Part shown: piece after piece, positions 51,262 through 63,165 of the stretch
Layout: each line of letters begins with the position of its first letter
How positions within the stretch are numbered: the stretch's first letter is position 1
Assembly: GCA_007449985.2 (NCBI GenBank)
Contig: VIIQ02000631.1
Coordinates: 681,501-745,500 of the forward strand
Length of the DNA stretch: 64,000 nt
From: Desmodesmus armatus
Lineage: Eukaryota; Chlorophyta; Chlorophyceae; Sphaeropleales; Scenedesmaceae
Direction of reading: 5' to 3'
Position numbers and translations under genes: made by a program
The notes under the pieces: model-generated
Databases searched by the model: none
What the model was told of the DNA's origin: nothing
What the model saw: the letters and a program-made list of their open reading frames with translations, nothing else

Positions 51262-53489
51262 CTAGCTGATGAAGTGCCCCAGAAGCACCATCGGCTTGCC
51301 TGGCTGTGCCGCTGCCATGACATGCCAGGGAGTATGAAGCTTCACCCTGCTGCCCTGCTGCAAATCAACAGCGTGACCCGCCTTTGAGTTGATCAGCACA
51401 AAGACACGGTCACCTACACGCGGCTGCGGCTGCGCAGGCTGTGCTGCCTGCGTGCTGCTGCCCTGCTGCCTCTGCGTCTGCTGCTGCGTGTGCTGGGTGG
51501 CAGGGGGGCACTGCCTGACTGTGCAGCAGCACTTGACCAGGTGGGCCTCCCAGGACTTGTTGATCACCTCCAACTGCAGCGCACCTGCAGTCGACACAAC
51601 ACCAGGCATGTGTGAAAGTGCGCAATTTATCCACCCCAACCTCGCCTGCTGCCGCGCAGCCCACACAGTCTCGCGAGCAAGCTGAAACAGTAACGCCCTG
51701 CAGCCTTGACACAGCACCACTGCTGCACACAAACCATTGTGTCAATGCGAGGGCCACCAAACGACGCCGTTGCAATAGCCAATGTGTGACTGGGGGAACG
51801 CTCACGTATGCCAGCAGAACCATCTCACCTGCATCGCCTTCAGGGTTCTCCTCCAGCCTATCCTGCTGCCTCTTGCGAGCATCCTGCAGCTGCTGCCACA
51901 CCTTTGACAGGTTGGCACTCAGCGGCACACTCACACCAGCCAGCTGCAGCCCCGCCAGCCCCGGTCCACCAGCTGCTGTTGCCCCTGGTGCAGCAGCAGG
52001 CAGGCGTTCCAGGAAGGCCCTCTGCCGCTGCCTCGAAGCAGTCATGAGCTCCAGAGGGTTGACGTCAGCAGCACGGCGTTTGGTACCCTTGCGGCTGCTG
52101 CCCTCACCCCCGCTGCTGCCTGCAGCCTGGGGCGTCACTGCGTCTGCTCCTGCAGCTGCAGCTGCTGCTGCAGCGTCAGCGGGTGTGCGGGCTGCACTGT
52201 CCTCGCCAGCAAACAGTGCAGCCGGCGTGACAGCAGCAGCGGTAGCAGCTGGTGTGTGCTGCTGCGCACCTGCAGCAAGGGTTGTGCCTGCCTTGGCCTG
52301 TGCAGGCAGCTTGCTGCTGCTGTTCCTGGGCGTCGCAAACAGCCCTGCCTGCAGTACTGCTGCAGACCCTGGGTCCTGCTGGAGTGGGGTCCTGCTGCTG
52401 TCACCTGCTGCTGCAGCTGAAGCAGGCTTGTTGGGTGTTGCTGCTGCTGCTGCACCAGAGCTGCCCAGCAGTGCTGCAAGGGACCTTGAGCCACTTGGTG
52501 CCCCAGCAGCGGCAGGTGCTGCGCTTCTGTGCCCTTTGGCTGTTGGTGTGATGAGTGCTGAGGGGGTTGGCTGTGTGGGGGTGTCCTTGATGCTGAAGCG
52601 GGGCTTTTTCTTGGATGCTGCTGCTTTCTGGTGTGGTGTGTTGGCAGCGCGTCCACCAGGAGTGCTGTGGCTGCGCGATGCACCGTACAAGATGCTCCTC
52701 TGCTTTTGCTGCTGCTTGGCGGATGCTGGTGCTGTGGGCGGCTGCAGGGCTGCAGCTGGAGGCACTGGCTGCTGTGACTGCTGGTGGGCTGTGGTGGGCT
52801 GCAGCAGGTTTGCAAGCAGCTTGCTGCTCCTGTTGCTGTTCAGCACAGCTGCTGCTGTGGCAGGCACCTGCGCAAGCAAACGACGGCAGTGTGTGCACAG
52901 CACACTAGCTGAAGGCTAGAAAGGAGTAGGGTAGTAGGCGTGAGATAGAACCTCCTGCAGGTGTGTACGGCTGTCTGCAGTGTGCAGAGCTGCATGGCTG
53001 CCACACATGCGAGCCAAGCCAGCGCACCTGCTGCTGCTCCAGCCAATGATCGTGTAGCTGCGCCTGTGCTGACATAATTGGGTCTTCCTGAAGCACATGA
53101 TTGGCTGCATGCTGTTGCTGCTGTTGTTGTTGTTGCTGCTGCTGCTCTCCTGCTGCATCTGCTGTCTGTGCCTGGGTGAGCAGGTCGTCCAACAAGTCAT
53201 GTACTCTGGGGCGTGCATCACGTGAGTTTGGGGGTGAGTGCTGCGAGTGCTGCTCCACCAAGCCTGCTGGTAGGGGCCTGGGTAGACTCAGATGGCTTGG
53301 CTGTCCTGCTAATTGCCTGTTGCGCTTTGCTGCTGCTGTTGATGCTGGCGTTGTGGTGGGCAGGTTGGCAGTAGCCTTCCTCAACTTTCTGATGAGCTGC
53401 TCCTGCAAGCCGTCGTCATCGTAGCCCACTGTATCATGCTCATCTGCATCCAAGTCCTGGGCACGCTGCTGTTGGGTCAGGTACATCAT
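51262..53489 (-). CDS. Unrecognised 607-aa Gln/Ala-rich protein
   Basis: Three exons (53489-53028, 52867-51829, 51584-51262) join in phase to 607 aa from a double ATG (MMYLTQQQRAQDL). Residues 1-155 are acidic then polar with a Q11 tract (near 53112-53144). Residues 155-450 are disordered Ala/Pro/Gln/Ser with basic patches (KKKPRFSIKDTP, RKGTKRRAADVN) that could be nuclear localisation signals. A helical segment (LSKVWQQLQDARKRQQDRLEE) precedes a compact C-terminal domain, LQLEVINKSWEAHLVKC and GDRVFVLINSKAG to VKLHTPWHVM and VLLGHFIS. Its beta-rich rhythm recalls an OB-fold, as in DNA-repair accessory proteins, but I cannot assign a family. Nuclear location is inference. Confidence 0.62.
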
Positions 53490-53820
53490 CCTCAAAGCAC
53501 AACTGTGCTGTGTGATGGAATGGTGAGACAGGTCTGACAGCTTTCCGCGAGGCTACGCACGCAACAAAATAGGAATTACGAAACAGAAAATGAAAACTGT
53601 CAGACAGTGTCTCTCGGGAACAGAACGGGCGGATGGTTAATTGTGGACTGATTTCAAACTGTAGTCAGGTGCTGCAACACTTGATCTGACCCCAGCTTTC
53701 AGCTTGCATAGGGCTGACAGCAAGAACATGTACCACCCAAAACATTTACAGATCAATCAGTGGCACTGCGCAGTCGTGACTGACATGCCAGCCTGGCACC
53801 AAGCAGCAACCCTGAAACCC
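53490..53820. promoter_or_regulatory. Upstream region of the 607-aa gene
   Basis: About 330 bp between its ATG and the stop of the biotin ligase (both -). No exon seen; presumed promoter and 3' UTR. Confidence 0.35.
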
Positions 53821-55910
53821 TCAGTAAAGCTTCTTCTTGATCAACCCCTGCATCATGTCCAAGCTGTTGCCATCAGGAGTGAGTTCATACTCCTGTCCCA
53901 GCGGATCCTTTGCCAGCAGGAACCCATGCGGGCTGAGACCCACGATGGTCAGCGGCACCCGCTTGGCAGGGCCTTGCTGAGTGCTGCCTTGCTGCGGAGC
54001 TGTGTCATCCGAAAGCTCCACGACCTGCCCACTGTGCATCCAGCTGGACAGGTACAGCGGTCGCAGGGGGTCAAAGCCTTGCGCCTGGAAGGTGTCGAAG
54101 CAGGACTCCAAGTGGCTCAGCACACTCGCCAGCAGCTGCTCCTTGCACACCCTCACAGACTCTAGCTGCTGCTCTGCCAGCTGCTGCTGCTGCTGTTGCT
54201 CAAGGCGGCTGCGTACTATATCATCCAGGCAGGTGGTGGGTTGGCTGTTGCTGACATTCAGCCCAATCCCTGTCAGCACACAGAACTGCTGTGTGCTAGC
54301 AGCCCAGGTGGTGTGAATGAGGGCACCACCAATCTTGACACCATTGTAGTATATGTCATTAGGCCACTTGATCTGTACATCCAGGCCACCCTGCATCCAC
54401 ATAACCACGCAGGTTGATCACTCCATTGCTACCTCACGACAATGCATCGAGTGCATGCACTGCGCAGATGTTACGACAGCATGTCTGTCCTTCAGGGCCA
54501 TGGTGTCCAAAGTTACAAAGCATATGCAGTGAGGCCGTTCTCCTCTTATCCAGCAACATGTTTGAGGCTCAGAAGCCTGCAATATACTGTGATCATGTCA
54601 CCAACACCAGCGACAAGGCAGTTGCAGTCGGCCCCAGCCTATGGACCAAGCCCATATGGATGTCTGCTGCCGCACCATTATCGTATGAGCGAGACCCACC
54701 CACCTGCAGGCAAACACTTACCGGCAACAGGTGTTGTGTCGCCTGCTTGATGCCCTGCACTACTGCTAGGCACACCACATAGTTAATGAAGGCTGCTTGT
54801 GTCCCCTGCACCTGCAGCTGCCGCAGGGCCGTGAACATCAGGCAGCCGGCAGGACTCGTCCAGACATTGCCACCACGACCTGCGGCAGGAAAGCGTTTGA
54901 ACTAGTGTTTGAAGCCGTAGATTTGGGGGCTAGTGGGGTTAGCGCCTTGGGTCGAGCCATTTCTGCTGGGCCCGCCCATGTCGGGACCACACATGTAGGC
55001 TGTGGCAAGTATGATAGGGTGCACTCTATCCCATGCACGTCAAGAGTATCCCATGCAGGTCAAGAGAGGAAGTCACAATTTGCTGCTGGGTCAACAGCTT
55101 CTCAATTGCTGTTGCTGCACCAACTCTCGCACACTGCAGCACCAGCATGTCGGGTGCCAGTGTGCAGCCACACGCACCTTTGCCCTTGGTCTGCTGGTCA
55201 GCAACGAGCACTGTCCCGTCCGGCAGCACGCTGGTGTGCATGCGCATGAACTCTTGCGTTGAGGGTATGCTGGGCGTGGACAGCAGCACATGCCCCATGC
55301 GCTGTGAGGTGAGGTGCTTGAAGACGGCTGATGTGTTCAGCCAGCTGTCTGCACCAGAAGTGCTGGGGCTGGCTGCATCTGGCTGCCCAGCAATGTGCAA
55401 GCTTGCATCTGCCGCCTTAACCTGCAGCAGCATGGGTGCCCAAGCAGCGGCAGGAGAGGCTGGGCGTCCCTTGGCTCGTCTGTGGCGAATGTGTGAAAAT
55501 GTAGCCTCGGGTGCCAAATGCAGGCTTGAGTGCAGGCATATGCAGGTTAACTCAGCCAATGGTGACATAGCATGTAGTACAGCCGACTCAAACTGACACC
55601 AAGAGTAAGTGGCATGGTGATGAGGGTGTGCTTGCTGTTCAAAGCTGCGGGTGGCACATACCAGCTTGAAGCTCCCAGTGAAAGCTGCCTGGTCCTGGCT
55701 GGTCTTGAACGTTGCATCTATACGAGTAGCTGGGGCATCGCTGGACATTGATGCAGTGGCTGAGCGTCTGATCAGCAGGGGAGTCTTTGTGGCAGGTGTA
55801 TGCAGCTGCCCGGGCTGCCACTTGGCCAAGACAGTGCTGCCGTGTGCACAGTGCCTGAACAGGAGGATGTCTGAGGTAGCCTTCAGGTGGCCACTGAGCA
55901 AACCTTGCAT
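53821..55910 (-). CDS. Biotin-protein ligase (holocarboxylase synthetase)
   Basis: Four exons (55910-55662, 55421-55178, 54879-54722, 54390-53821) join in phase to 406 aa. The enzyme makes biotinyl-AMP and attaches biotin to the lysine of carboxylases such as acetyl-CoA carboxylase. Motifs in order: STPSIPSTQEF; VLVADQQTKGKG with GRGGNVW across the intron, the biotinyl-AMP loop (GRGR-like, here GKGGRG); IKWPNDIYYNGVKIGGAL, the KWPND motif; LTGIGLNVSN; and a C-terminal SH3-like domain (PLTIVGLSPHGFLLAKD). The first 90 residues (MQGLLSGHLKATSD, basic, Ser/Thr/Ala-rich) look like an organelle targeting region. The frame stays open upstream of 55910 without an ATG, so an extra 5' exon is possible. 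It is divergent from the P450 gene with about 400 bp between. Confidence 0.88.
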
Positions 55911-56307
55911 GTAAGAGGTTGCTTTTTCAGCTAGCTCAACGACTGAGGCTGAATGGCACTCTGACTCCACACCAGGCAGTGATCTAGGTGCAGAAATGCA
56001 GATGGCCCAGCCAGCGTGCAGCGTCGTTATTAGAGCGTGATCAGCAAAGAACACAATGATCGCATGGTGTTGAAAGCGAACAATTCAAATCAAACTGACG
56101 TTACATACACGACGATGACAGAAAGTTTGCTTGCAGGCACAGGGGACTCAGAGGCCCTCACAGCTGTCATCATACCATTCGCGTTCCCACGCTTACGTGG
56201 TTCAGTTGTTTTGTGGCAGTGCAGCCCACGTCACGGTGCAAGGCGCTAGAGCGAGGCAATCGTCACCACGCCAGCGCACCTGGCGCCTGGGGCACGCAGA
56301 AGCAGCC
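55911..56307. promoter_or_regulatory. Divergent promoter region (biotin ligase / P450)
   Basis: About 400 bp shared by two divergent genes. On the minus strand it also holds an ATG-less open extension of the biotin ligase frame. No motif recognised. Confidence 0.35.
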
Positions 56308-59300
56308 ATGTTGGCAGCTCTTTTGGGCAAGAACGATATGAGTGATGTTCTGCGCTTGGCGGTTTTCGGTGCTGCGTTCGGTGTTGTGGTGCTGCTGTCA
56401 CAGCTGATCAAGGCAGTGGCGAGCTTCCTGCGTATCAACAGGGCCATGCAGGTACGTTGTCACACAGGCAATGCTTGGTTCTTCATATATCACGAGTTGG
56501 CTAACACACTGCGTACCTCTCTGCCAACAGCAGCAGCTGCCTTGGACAGACACCCACAATGCAGCCCTCATTGCAGGCCTTTGCTGCTTTTGCCTTTTGC
56601 AGGAGTTTCCCACTGCACCTGGGGGTGACCCAGTGCTGGGTCACGTCATCCCCCTGCTGAAGGCCCCAAAGTCTGGCATGGGTGCCTGGGACTTGATGGA
56701 GTCCTGGTCAAAGGCCAAGGGCCCCATCGTGCGGTTCAGGGTGCTGGGCACACAGGGCCTGGTTGTCAGCGACCCCATCCTGCTCAAACGTATCTTCCAG
56801 ACGCGCTTCAAGATTTACGCAAAGGACCTGACCATGTCCTACCACCCCTTCATGCCCATCCTGGGCACAGGCCTGGTGACAGCAGACGGGGACCTCTGGC
56901 AGAAGCAGCGCATGCTCATGGGCCCAGCCCTGCGCATCGACATCCTGGATGATATTGTCGGCATCGCACAGCGCTGTGCTGACAGGCTGGCAGACAAGCT
57001 GGAGCAGCACAGGTGGGTGTTTGCTATCTAGTAGCTGGCGACTGACACAGCAGTGCTAGCATGAGCTGTGCTGGTGACTGGGTGGCCCTTCACACCTGCT
57101 GGACAGCTGTTACCACATATCAGCAGCAGCAGTTTGCAAGCATCAAAGAGCTTTCGCCGCAGTGCGCAGTGACGATGCTGCCCAGCAGTGCTGAATGCTG
57201 CGCTCAGCAGGTTCAATGTTTGCATCACTCGGCAGGACACCACACCACCCTTGTTGGCTGTGCCCCAGCAGCCCTCACTCCCATGCTCTTGCTGTGCTGC
57301 TGCTGTGGCTGCTGCTTCTGCTGCTCCGTCATGCTGTGCTGTGCTGTGCTCAGGGGCACTGGTGAGGTGGTTCACCTGGAGGAGGAGTTCAGGCTGCTGA
57401 CCCTGCAGGTCATTGGGGAGGCCATCCTCAGCTTGCCACCTGAAGAGTGTGACAGGGTGAGGGCTGAGGGTGCTAAGCTGCAGCTGTGCAGAGGAAGCTA
57501 CTGACTAAGCGCCGCATATTGAGTGGCTGCATCAGTCCACATGCGGGCGCAATGCAAGTCGTGTAGAGATGATGGAGAATGGATTCGCTTACAGCCTTAG
57601 TCAGGGCCATTCGTGTGCTGCTGGTCAAGCAAAGCGGATGGCTGAGGAGCTGCAGCACAGCAGGGTGTGCCAGAGTGCAGTGCATTGTTTCGATAGGCAC
57701 GTCTGGCAGCCAGCTGACATATGTGTGATGTCGTCCTGTCCGGTTCTGCTGCTGTCCTGCAGGTGTTCCCTCAGCTGTACCTGCCTGTCATGGAAGAGAG
57801 CAACAAGCGTGTGTTGCGCCCTCACAGGAAGTACCTGCCCACCCCAAGGTGCGCATGCCTCACCTCATGCACACCATCTGCTGGCAGCACATGTTGATGC
57901 CTGCAGCATACAGCAGAAGCTCCAATGCTTTCCCACCACACATGAGCTGCTCTGCCAGATATGCCCCCGTGTTAAACGTATCTTCGTGCATGCTGCTTGC
58001 CACAGTTGCTGCCATATTCACGTGTTGCTCTGTCAGCTGGGAGTCCCGGTGCCTTCCTGACCCTTCTTTGTGCGTGCTGTGTTGTGTCCTGCCTGTACCG
58101 CAGCTGGTTCCAGTACAGGCAGCGTGTGTCGCAGCTGAATGCCTTCTGATTGACCTCATCAGGCGGCGCTGGGCAGCGCGTCAGGCGGGCAACGCCCCAG
58201 CACAGGCTGACATCCTGGACCGCATCCTGGCAGCACTGGAGGTAAGGTGCATGCGTTGCCACTCACACTGGCCTTAACGTCGATATGCGGTGTAAGTAGC
58301 AGTTACATCCCGTCTGCTTCGCCTGCGGGGCCGTCAACTGCCACTATGTCTTCAGGGCGTGAGCGGTAGCTCTTGGTGTCGCAAACGAAGCGCAAGCTTG
58401 AGCCGCCAACAGGTTTAGGATTGGACACCGCACACAATGCGTGAGCTCTTCTCCCACAACAAGGATTGCTTGCATCATCTGCCTGTGTCATGCTGCTGTC
58501 AATATAATGCCGGCTTGCTGCCTCATTCTGCCTGCCTGGCTGTTCGCAGAGCTCTGGCACCAAGTGGTCGACGGCCATTGAGACGCAGCTGTGCTACGAG
58601 ATCAAGACCTTCCTGTTGGCAGGCCATGAAACCAGTGCAGCCATGCTGATGTGGTCGGTCTATGAGCTGGGCAAGAACAGCCAGGCGCGCCAAAAGGTAA
58701 GCTGTGCTGGCTGCAACACTTTAAGTTGCAGATCTGGCCCAAGAGCACTGCTGCGCATGGGCCACATGACCAGCGTGCAGTGGGGTGCTTGGGCTGTGTG
58801 GGGTACAGCTGGTTGAGCAGTTGCTTTTGTAGGTCACAGTGTGTTCTGGTGATTGTGTCTGGCTGGTTTGCTCAACAGTGCACTATGGTGTGTTTGCTGT
58901 GCAGGTCGTGGCAGAGGCAAAGGCAGTGTTTGGTGCAGACGGCAAGCAGACAGCGTCACGTGCTGGTGCTGACGGCATGGCGTACACACTCTCAGGTATG
59001 GGTCACCCTTGTCAGGGCTGCACTTGAGGCGGCATAGGCAGTGGGTCTGCTTGGCTTGCGTGTGTTCTGTCGTCCCTGGGGCCACCTTTTTCGAACTTGG
59101 CTTGTGTGTGTTTGGCAGCTGCCAGCCCGTGCTTGGGTTCCTTCAGGCCTGCTGATGGTTTTGCGAGCAGTGGGGCGGCGAGGAGCACCTGTCACCACAT
59201 TGTAGCGCTCTTGTTGTGTGACAAACGACACCACAACTACCTTTATGGTGTGTCTTTTTGCCTTGCAGTGCTGAAGGAGGCTCTGCGGCGCTACAGTGTG

Positions 59301-60292
59301 GTGCCTGTTGTCACACGCAGCCTCAAGGAGGATGATGTGCTGGGCGGCCACACGGTGCCAGCTGGGGCCATGGTGGTCTGCCACATACAGGTACGTGTGT
59401 GTTTGTTGGCTTGTTGCGCAGACAACTGCCAGTGGACTGCTGCAACTTGACGGCTGCCGTATTACTTACGGGCTGCATTGTGTTCTGGTCAGCACACACG
59501 CGGCTGCAGCTGTGTCTGGCTTGTGCTGAGCGTGCTGTTTGCCTTCTCATGGGACAGTTTGTATCATGCACATGCACCATGCCGCCCCAACAGCACAGAC
59601 GTCCAATCACTGTTTAGGCCTATCACAGGCTTGCCTTGGAGGAGTGCAGCACGGTCTGTGTTGACGTGTTCTGACCTCATACTGTTGTGGTTGCTGCTGC
59701 CTGGCAGGCTGTGCACAACCAGTGGTCCAACCCCACTGAGTTCCAGCCGGAGCGCTTCATGCCTGGTGGGGAGTACGACCAGTTTGATGAGGTGGTGCGG
59801 CCCTACATGTTCCTGCCCTTCATCCAGGTGCGTGCATGCCTGCTGGCCCTGTGCTGTCCTGCTGCTGCGTCTTTCAGTCCTGGCGGTATCATGGGGTATT
59901 TTGTCAGCACCCAGAGCTGGCTTGAGCGGTGCTTTAACAGCGCTTACCGCCAGCGCTGCTTGAATTCAATCATTATTACGCCTTGGACGCTGTTGTTGTC
60001 ACGGCTGTCGCTGTTACTGCCAGTCTTCAGTACTGTGCACACTGACAGCTGAGCAGCAGGACTGCGGCAGCGACTCTAATATGTCTCTGACTGATCCCCG
60101 AATGCGTGTTTGTTTCTGCAGGGTCCCCGCAACTGCTTGGGCCAGCACTTGGCGCTGTTGGAGGCGCGGGTGGTGCTGGCACTGCTGACACAGCAGTTCA
60201 AGTTCACACCAGCCTCAGCAGCAGCCGGGGAGCGCCACCCAACTGTCATTCCGGTGGCTTCCTTGGACGGCATGCCATGCACGCTGGAGTGA
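56308..60292 (+). CDS. Cytochrome P450 monooxygenase
   Basis: Ten exons: 56308-56451, 56603-57012, 57354-57456, 57763-57848, 58104-58241, 58550-58696, 58905-58995, 59269-59390, 59708-59827 and 60122-60292, about 510 aa. An N-terminal membrane anchor (VFGAAFGVVVLLSQLI) points to the ER or plastid envelope. Hallmarks: Pro-rich hinge FPTAPGGDPVLGH; I-helix AGHETSA; ExxR in KEALRRY; PERF in FQPERFMPGG; and heme loop FIQGPRNCLGQ (Cys near 459), split by an intron after FIQ. The RKYLPTPR segment and GQHLALLEA suggest the CYP72/CYP4-like side of the family, but substrate and subfamily are open. In exon 5 the frame breaks: WFQYRQRVSQLNAF meets a TGA near 58149, while IDLIRRRW continues in the next frame. 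One missing C (TTCTG for TTCCTG) explains it, and the summed exon length is one base short of a multiple of three. Confidence 0.88.
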
Positions 60293-63165
60293 AGTGTGAG
60301 AGGGAGTGATGGCAAGAATTGTACTCTGTTTGTACCAGTGATCTTGGCTGGTTTGTTGGAGCGGACCACCTGCTGCTTGTTTGGCGGTGTGGTCGATTGC
60401 ATGTCTGATATGCTGTATCTGTGTCGTGAGAGAAGTAGGCATATGCAGCCATCATGGTAGCTGCTGCAACAAGCAAGCCGTCAGGTGCCATGTTATTAAC
60501 GGCACAGCTGAAGGCATGGGTCTTCTGGCATCAGCTGTAGCTATGTCGTGCTGGACCAGAGGCCTCAGGATTGTTGGTAGAAATACCCGGCAGGTGACGT
60601 CAGACCACAGCAATCAAGCCAGTAGCTGTCCTGGCCGAGGGTTGCGTATACTTTTCTTGGTGTGCATGGTCACTGGGTGTGCGACACTGTAGAGTGGACT
60701 GCAGTAGCAGCCATAGAGCTGCACACTGCATGCGCCAGCGGTTCACATGCGCTGCTGCACGCTTCTGCTGGTCCCGGCACTCTGCAGAGCCAATAGGCAA
60801 GCTCCATGCATGCTGGCGGTATTGAAGGCAATAAGCAGGATGCACAGCCCTTCAGCAACAGCCACGTCACCCGGCAATGCATGCCAACGCCGTTACATGC
60901 GTACAAGAGTATGTCCGAGCACTGCTTGCTGGCCGGTGCGGCTTACAGTGGAGTCCCTGGCAATGCGGCTGTTGTGGCAGTGTGCCATGCTGCGTGTCGC
61001 AGCTGTGATGTGTGGTTGCTTGGCTGATTCTGCCCCGGTCAAGGCTCTGCCAGCATGCTTTGGCGGCAGGGGCGCGGCGCGCTCCACACGCATCGTGTGT
61101 TGTGCACAGTGCAGTGTGACTGTGTGGTTCCCTGTTGGTCACCATTGTTTTGGTTAGTGGCAGGCTCCTTGCAGTCACAGCAGCACGGCGGTGGTCACGA
61201 TTGCCAGCAGCGCATCAAGGTGTTAGGGTTTTTCAGTGAGTGACTAGCCCAGAGGCTTTGTCAGAGCATGCCTTGTGCAGTTCGACGCCCTGTGGAGGTG
61301 CGGGCGTGCGTCAGCGGTGCTTTTAGGCAGGGTCGTGTGTTCGCACATGTACGTTCAGTAGAGTGGTGTTGTCGACTGCATGCGGCGGTCTCAATCAAGC
61401 TTTGTGGCGCAGCCGGTTGCATTCTGCTGCTGCATCAGCACGCTCCCAATGCAGGTACATGCGATTTAGCTGCAACCGTGGCTGCAAAGCCGCTTGCTGC
61501 AGCAGCTTGAGAGTTAGTGTAGCTATGCTGCGCGAGTTTGCAGTGTGACTGTTGCACTAGCTGCCCACAGGTAGGCAGGCGGTGGAGAGCTTCAACGGGC
61601 TGTCTTGTCTACTGGCAACCGGTGTGCCTGACCGGCCTGCCATGCTCTGATCCTGGTGCTCTGCAAAACTAGTTGGAGAGAGTTCTTACCTCAAAAGCAG
61701 CGGCAGCGTTTTGTCGGTCCTGTAAGGAGCTGTTCATGTTGCTGTAGCCTGCTCATTCCCAGCCTGTGGAGTTGTGTGGGCTGGGTGTGGCTGGCTGAGT
61801 GCCGAAGAGTCATGCATGATTGGTGGTGCCCTGCTAAGTGCAGGTGCATTGCTTCTACACCTTTCATCGTAGCTTCAACTGTCCCCATTTGCCGCGGGAG
61901 ATTCTGACGCGTGCTTACCAGTCGCAAATACACCCAGCCTTGTGCATGCCAATGGCATGACCAGGTCTGGGCCTGGCTGGGCCTGTGCCGTGCACGTGCT
62001 GTTTTCTTTGCGCAGCTCCCTGTGGATGCTGCTGGGTTGTGCATTGCAGCTGCGGCCTTCTGCTGCACAGCAGGATGTCCCAGGGCAGCTTGTGGATGAA
62101 ATGTGCTGGACAGTAACCATGGATATCATCCCCCTGGCTGTTTTTAGCTTTTTGCCTTGCTTGACAACTTGACACTGCGTCGCAAATGCTGGTCACTTGT
62201 CAATGTGCCAATTTTTTTGGGTGTAGTACATAGGGGAAAGCTGGCACTTGCAAGGCATCACATGTTGAGGCTGTGGCACGTTTAGCATCAGCAAGGCATC
62301 ACTTCCGGTGGTTGGGTTGTGGAGCACGGTGCTGAGCGTCTGGTTGCAGCTCAGTAATGATTTGCTAATATGTAACACAGCATGTTGGCATGAATGTGCA
62401 GGGTATGAACAGTATATCGTTGCAATTTTACATTGTTGCAGATGAAGAGTCCAAGATCTGGTGTGTTGCTGTTATGATCAAGACGCAGTGCATGGGGCAG
62501 AGTACAAGTCGTGGTCGTTACACGGCACAATCACTCACTGCCAACGCCAATGAATAGATAAGAGACTTGCCATGCAAGAAACCATTGTGTGTGCTGCTAA
62601 CCATTGCATGCATACAAGATGCAACACACAACATCTCTCTCACCTGGCAGCCTGCCAACTCAGCCACAGGGCTGTATACATAGGGCACACAACAAGCCAC
62701 TTCTTCGGCTGTCACGCATCGTCCCATGCCGTCCACAACAACCACAATGGCTGCAGGCACAAAAGCTGCAAGGTCCAATGTACATGTCACACTGTGACAG
62801 TCCAGTGGATGTCACACAGGCACCAAACCCTCTTGTACCATTTCCAGCCAAGGCAGTCACACAGGCGCCTGTAGCCATGCACACAGCTTACACATCCGAG
62901 GCACACTGTAGCACCACCAGCATGCAGCTGCAAAAACGGCAGCTTATTCCAGCCCATACAGCTGTATGCAAACTATTTGGATCACCTTCACTTGCCACTT
63001 GTATCACCTTCACATGCTGAACACTGCTAACCTGCCTCTTCACTAGTAAAAACAAGGGTACACACATCCTATTGCGCATTGCCTGCAAGCTCCGAGCTGT
63101 TGGCAACAGCCTCAGGCTTGCAAACCACTACCCTACAATCCTGCAATTGCAACACAGCCCGTCGC
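60293..63165. other. Gene-poor region
   Basis: About 2.9 kb between the P450 stop (+) and the end of the Gly/Asn-repeat gene (-), so convergent 3' flanks. Several short frames on both strands, none with splice structure or motifs. Confidence 0.45.

Noticed and set aside
51612..52919. 435-codon plus-strand open frame
   Set aside because: Shadow of the Ala/Gln-rich exon 2 of the 607-aa minus-strand gene; composition (Ala/Cys/Leu runs) is that of reversed CAG repeats.
58147..58152. TGA in P450 exon 5 read as selenocysteine or recoding
   Set aside because: The continuing P450 helix is in a different frame, so recoding of the stop would not help; a one-base deletion explains it better.
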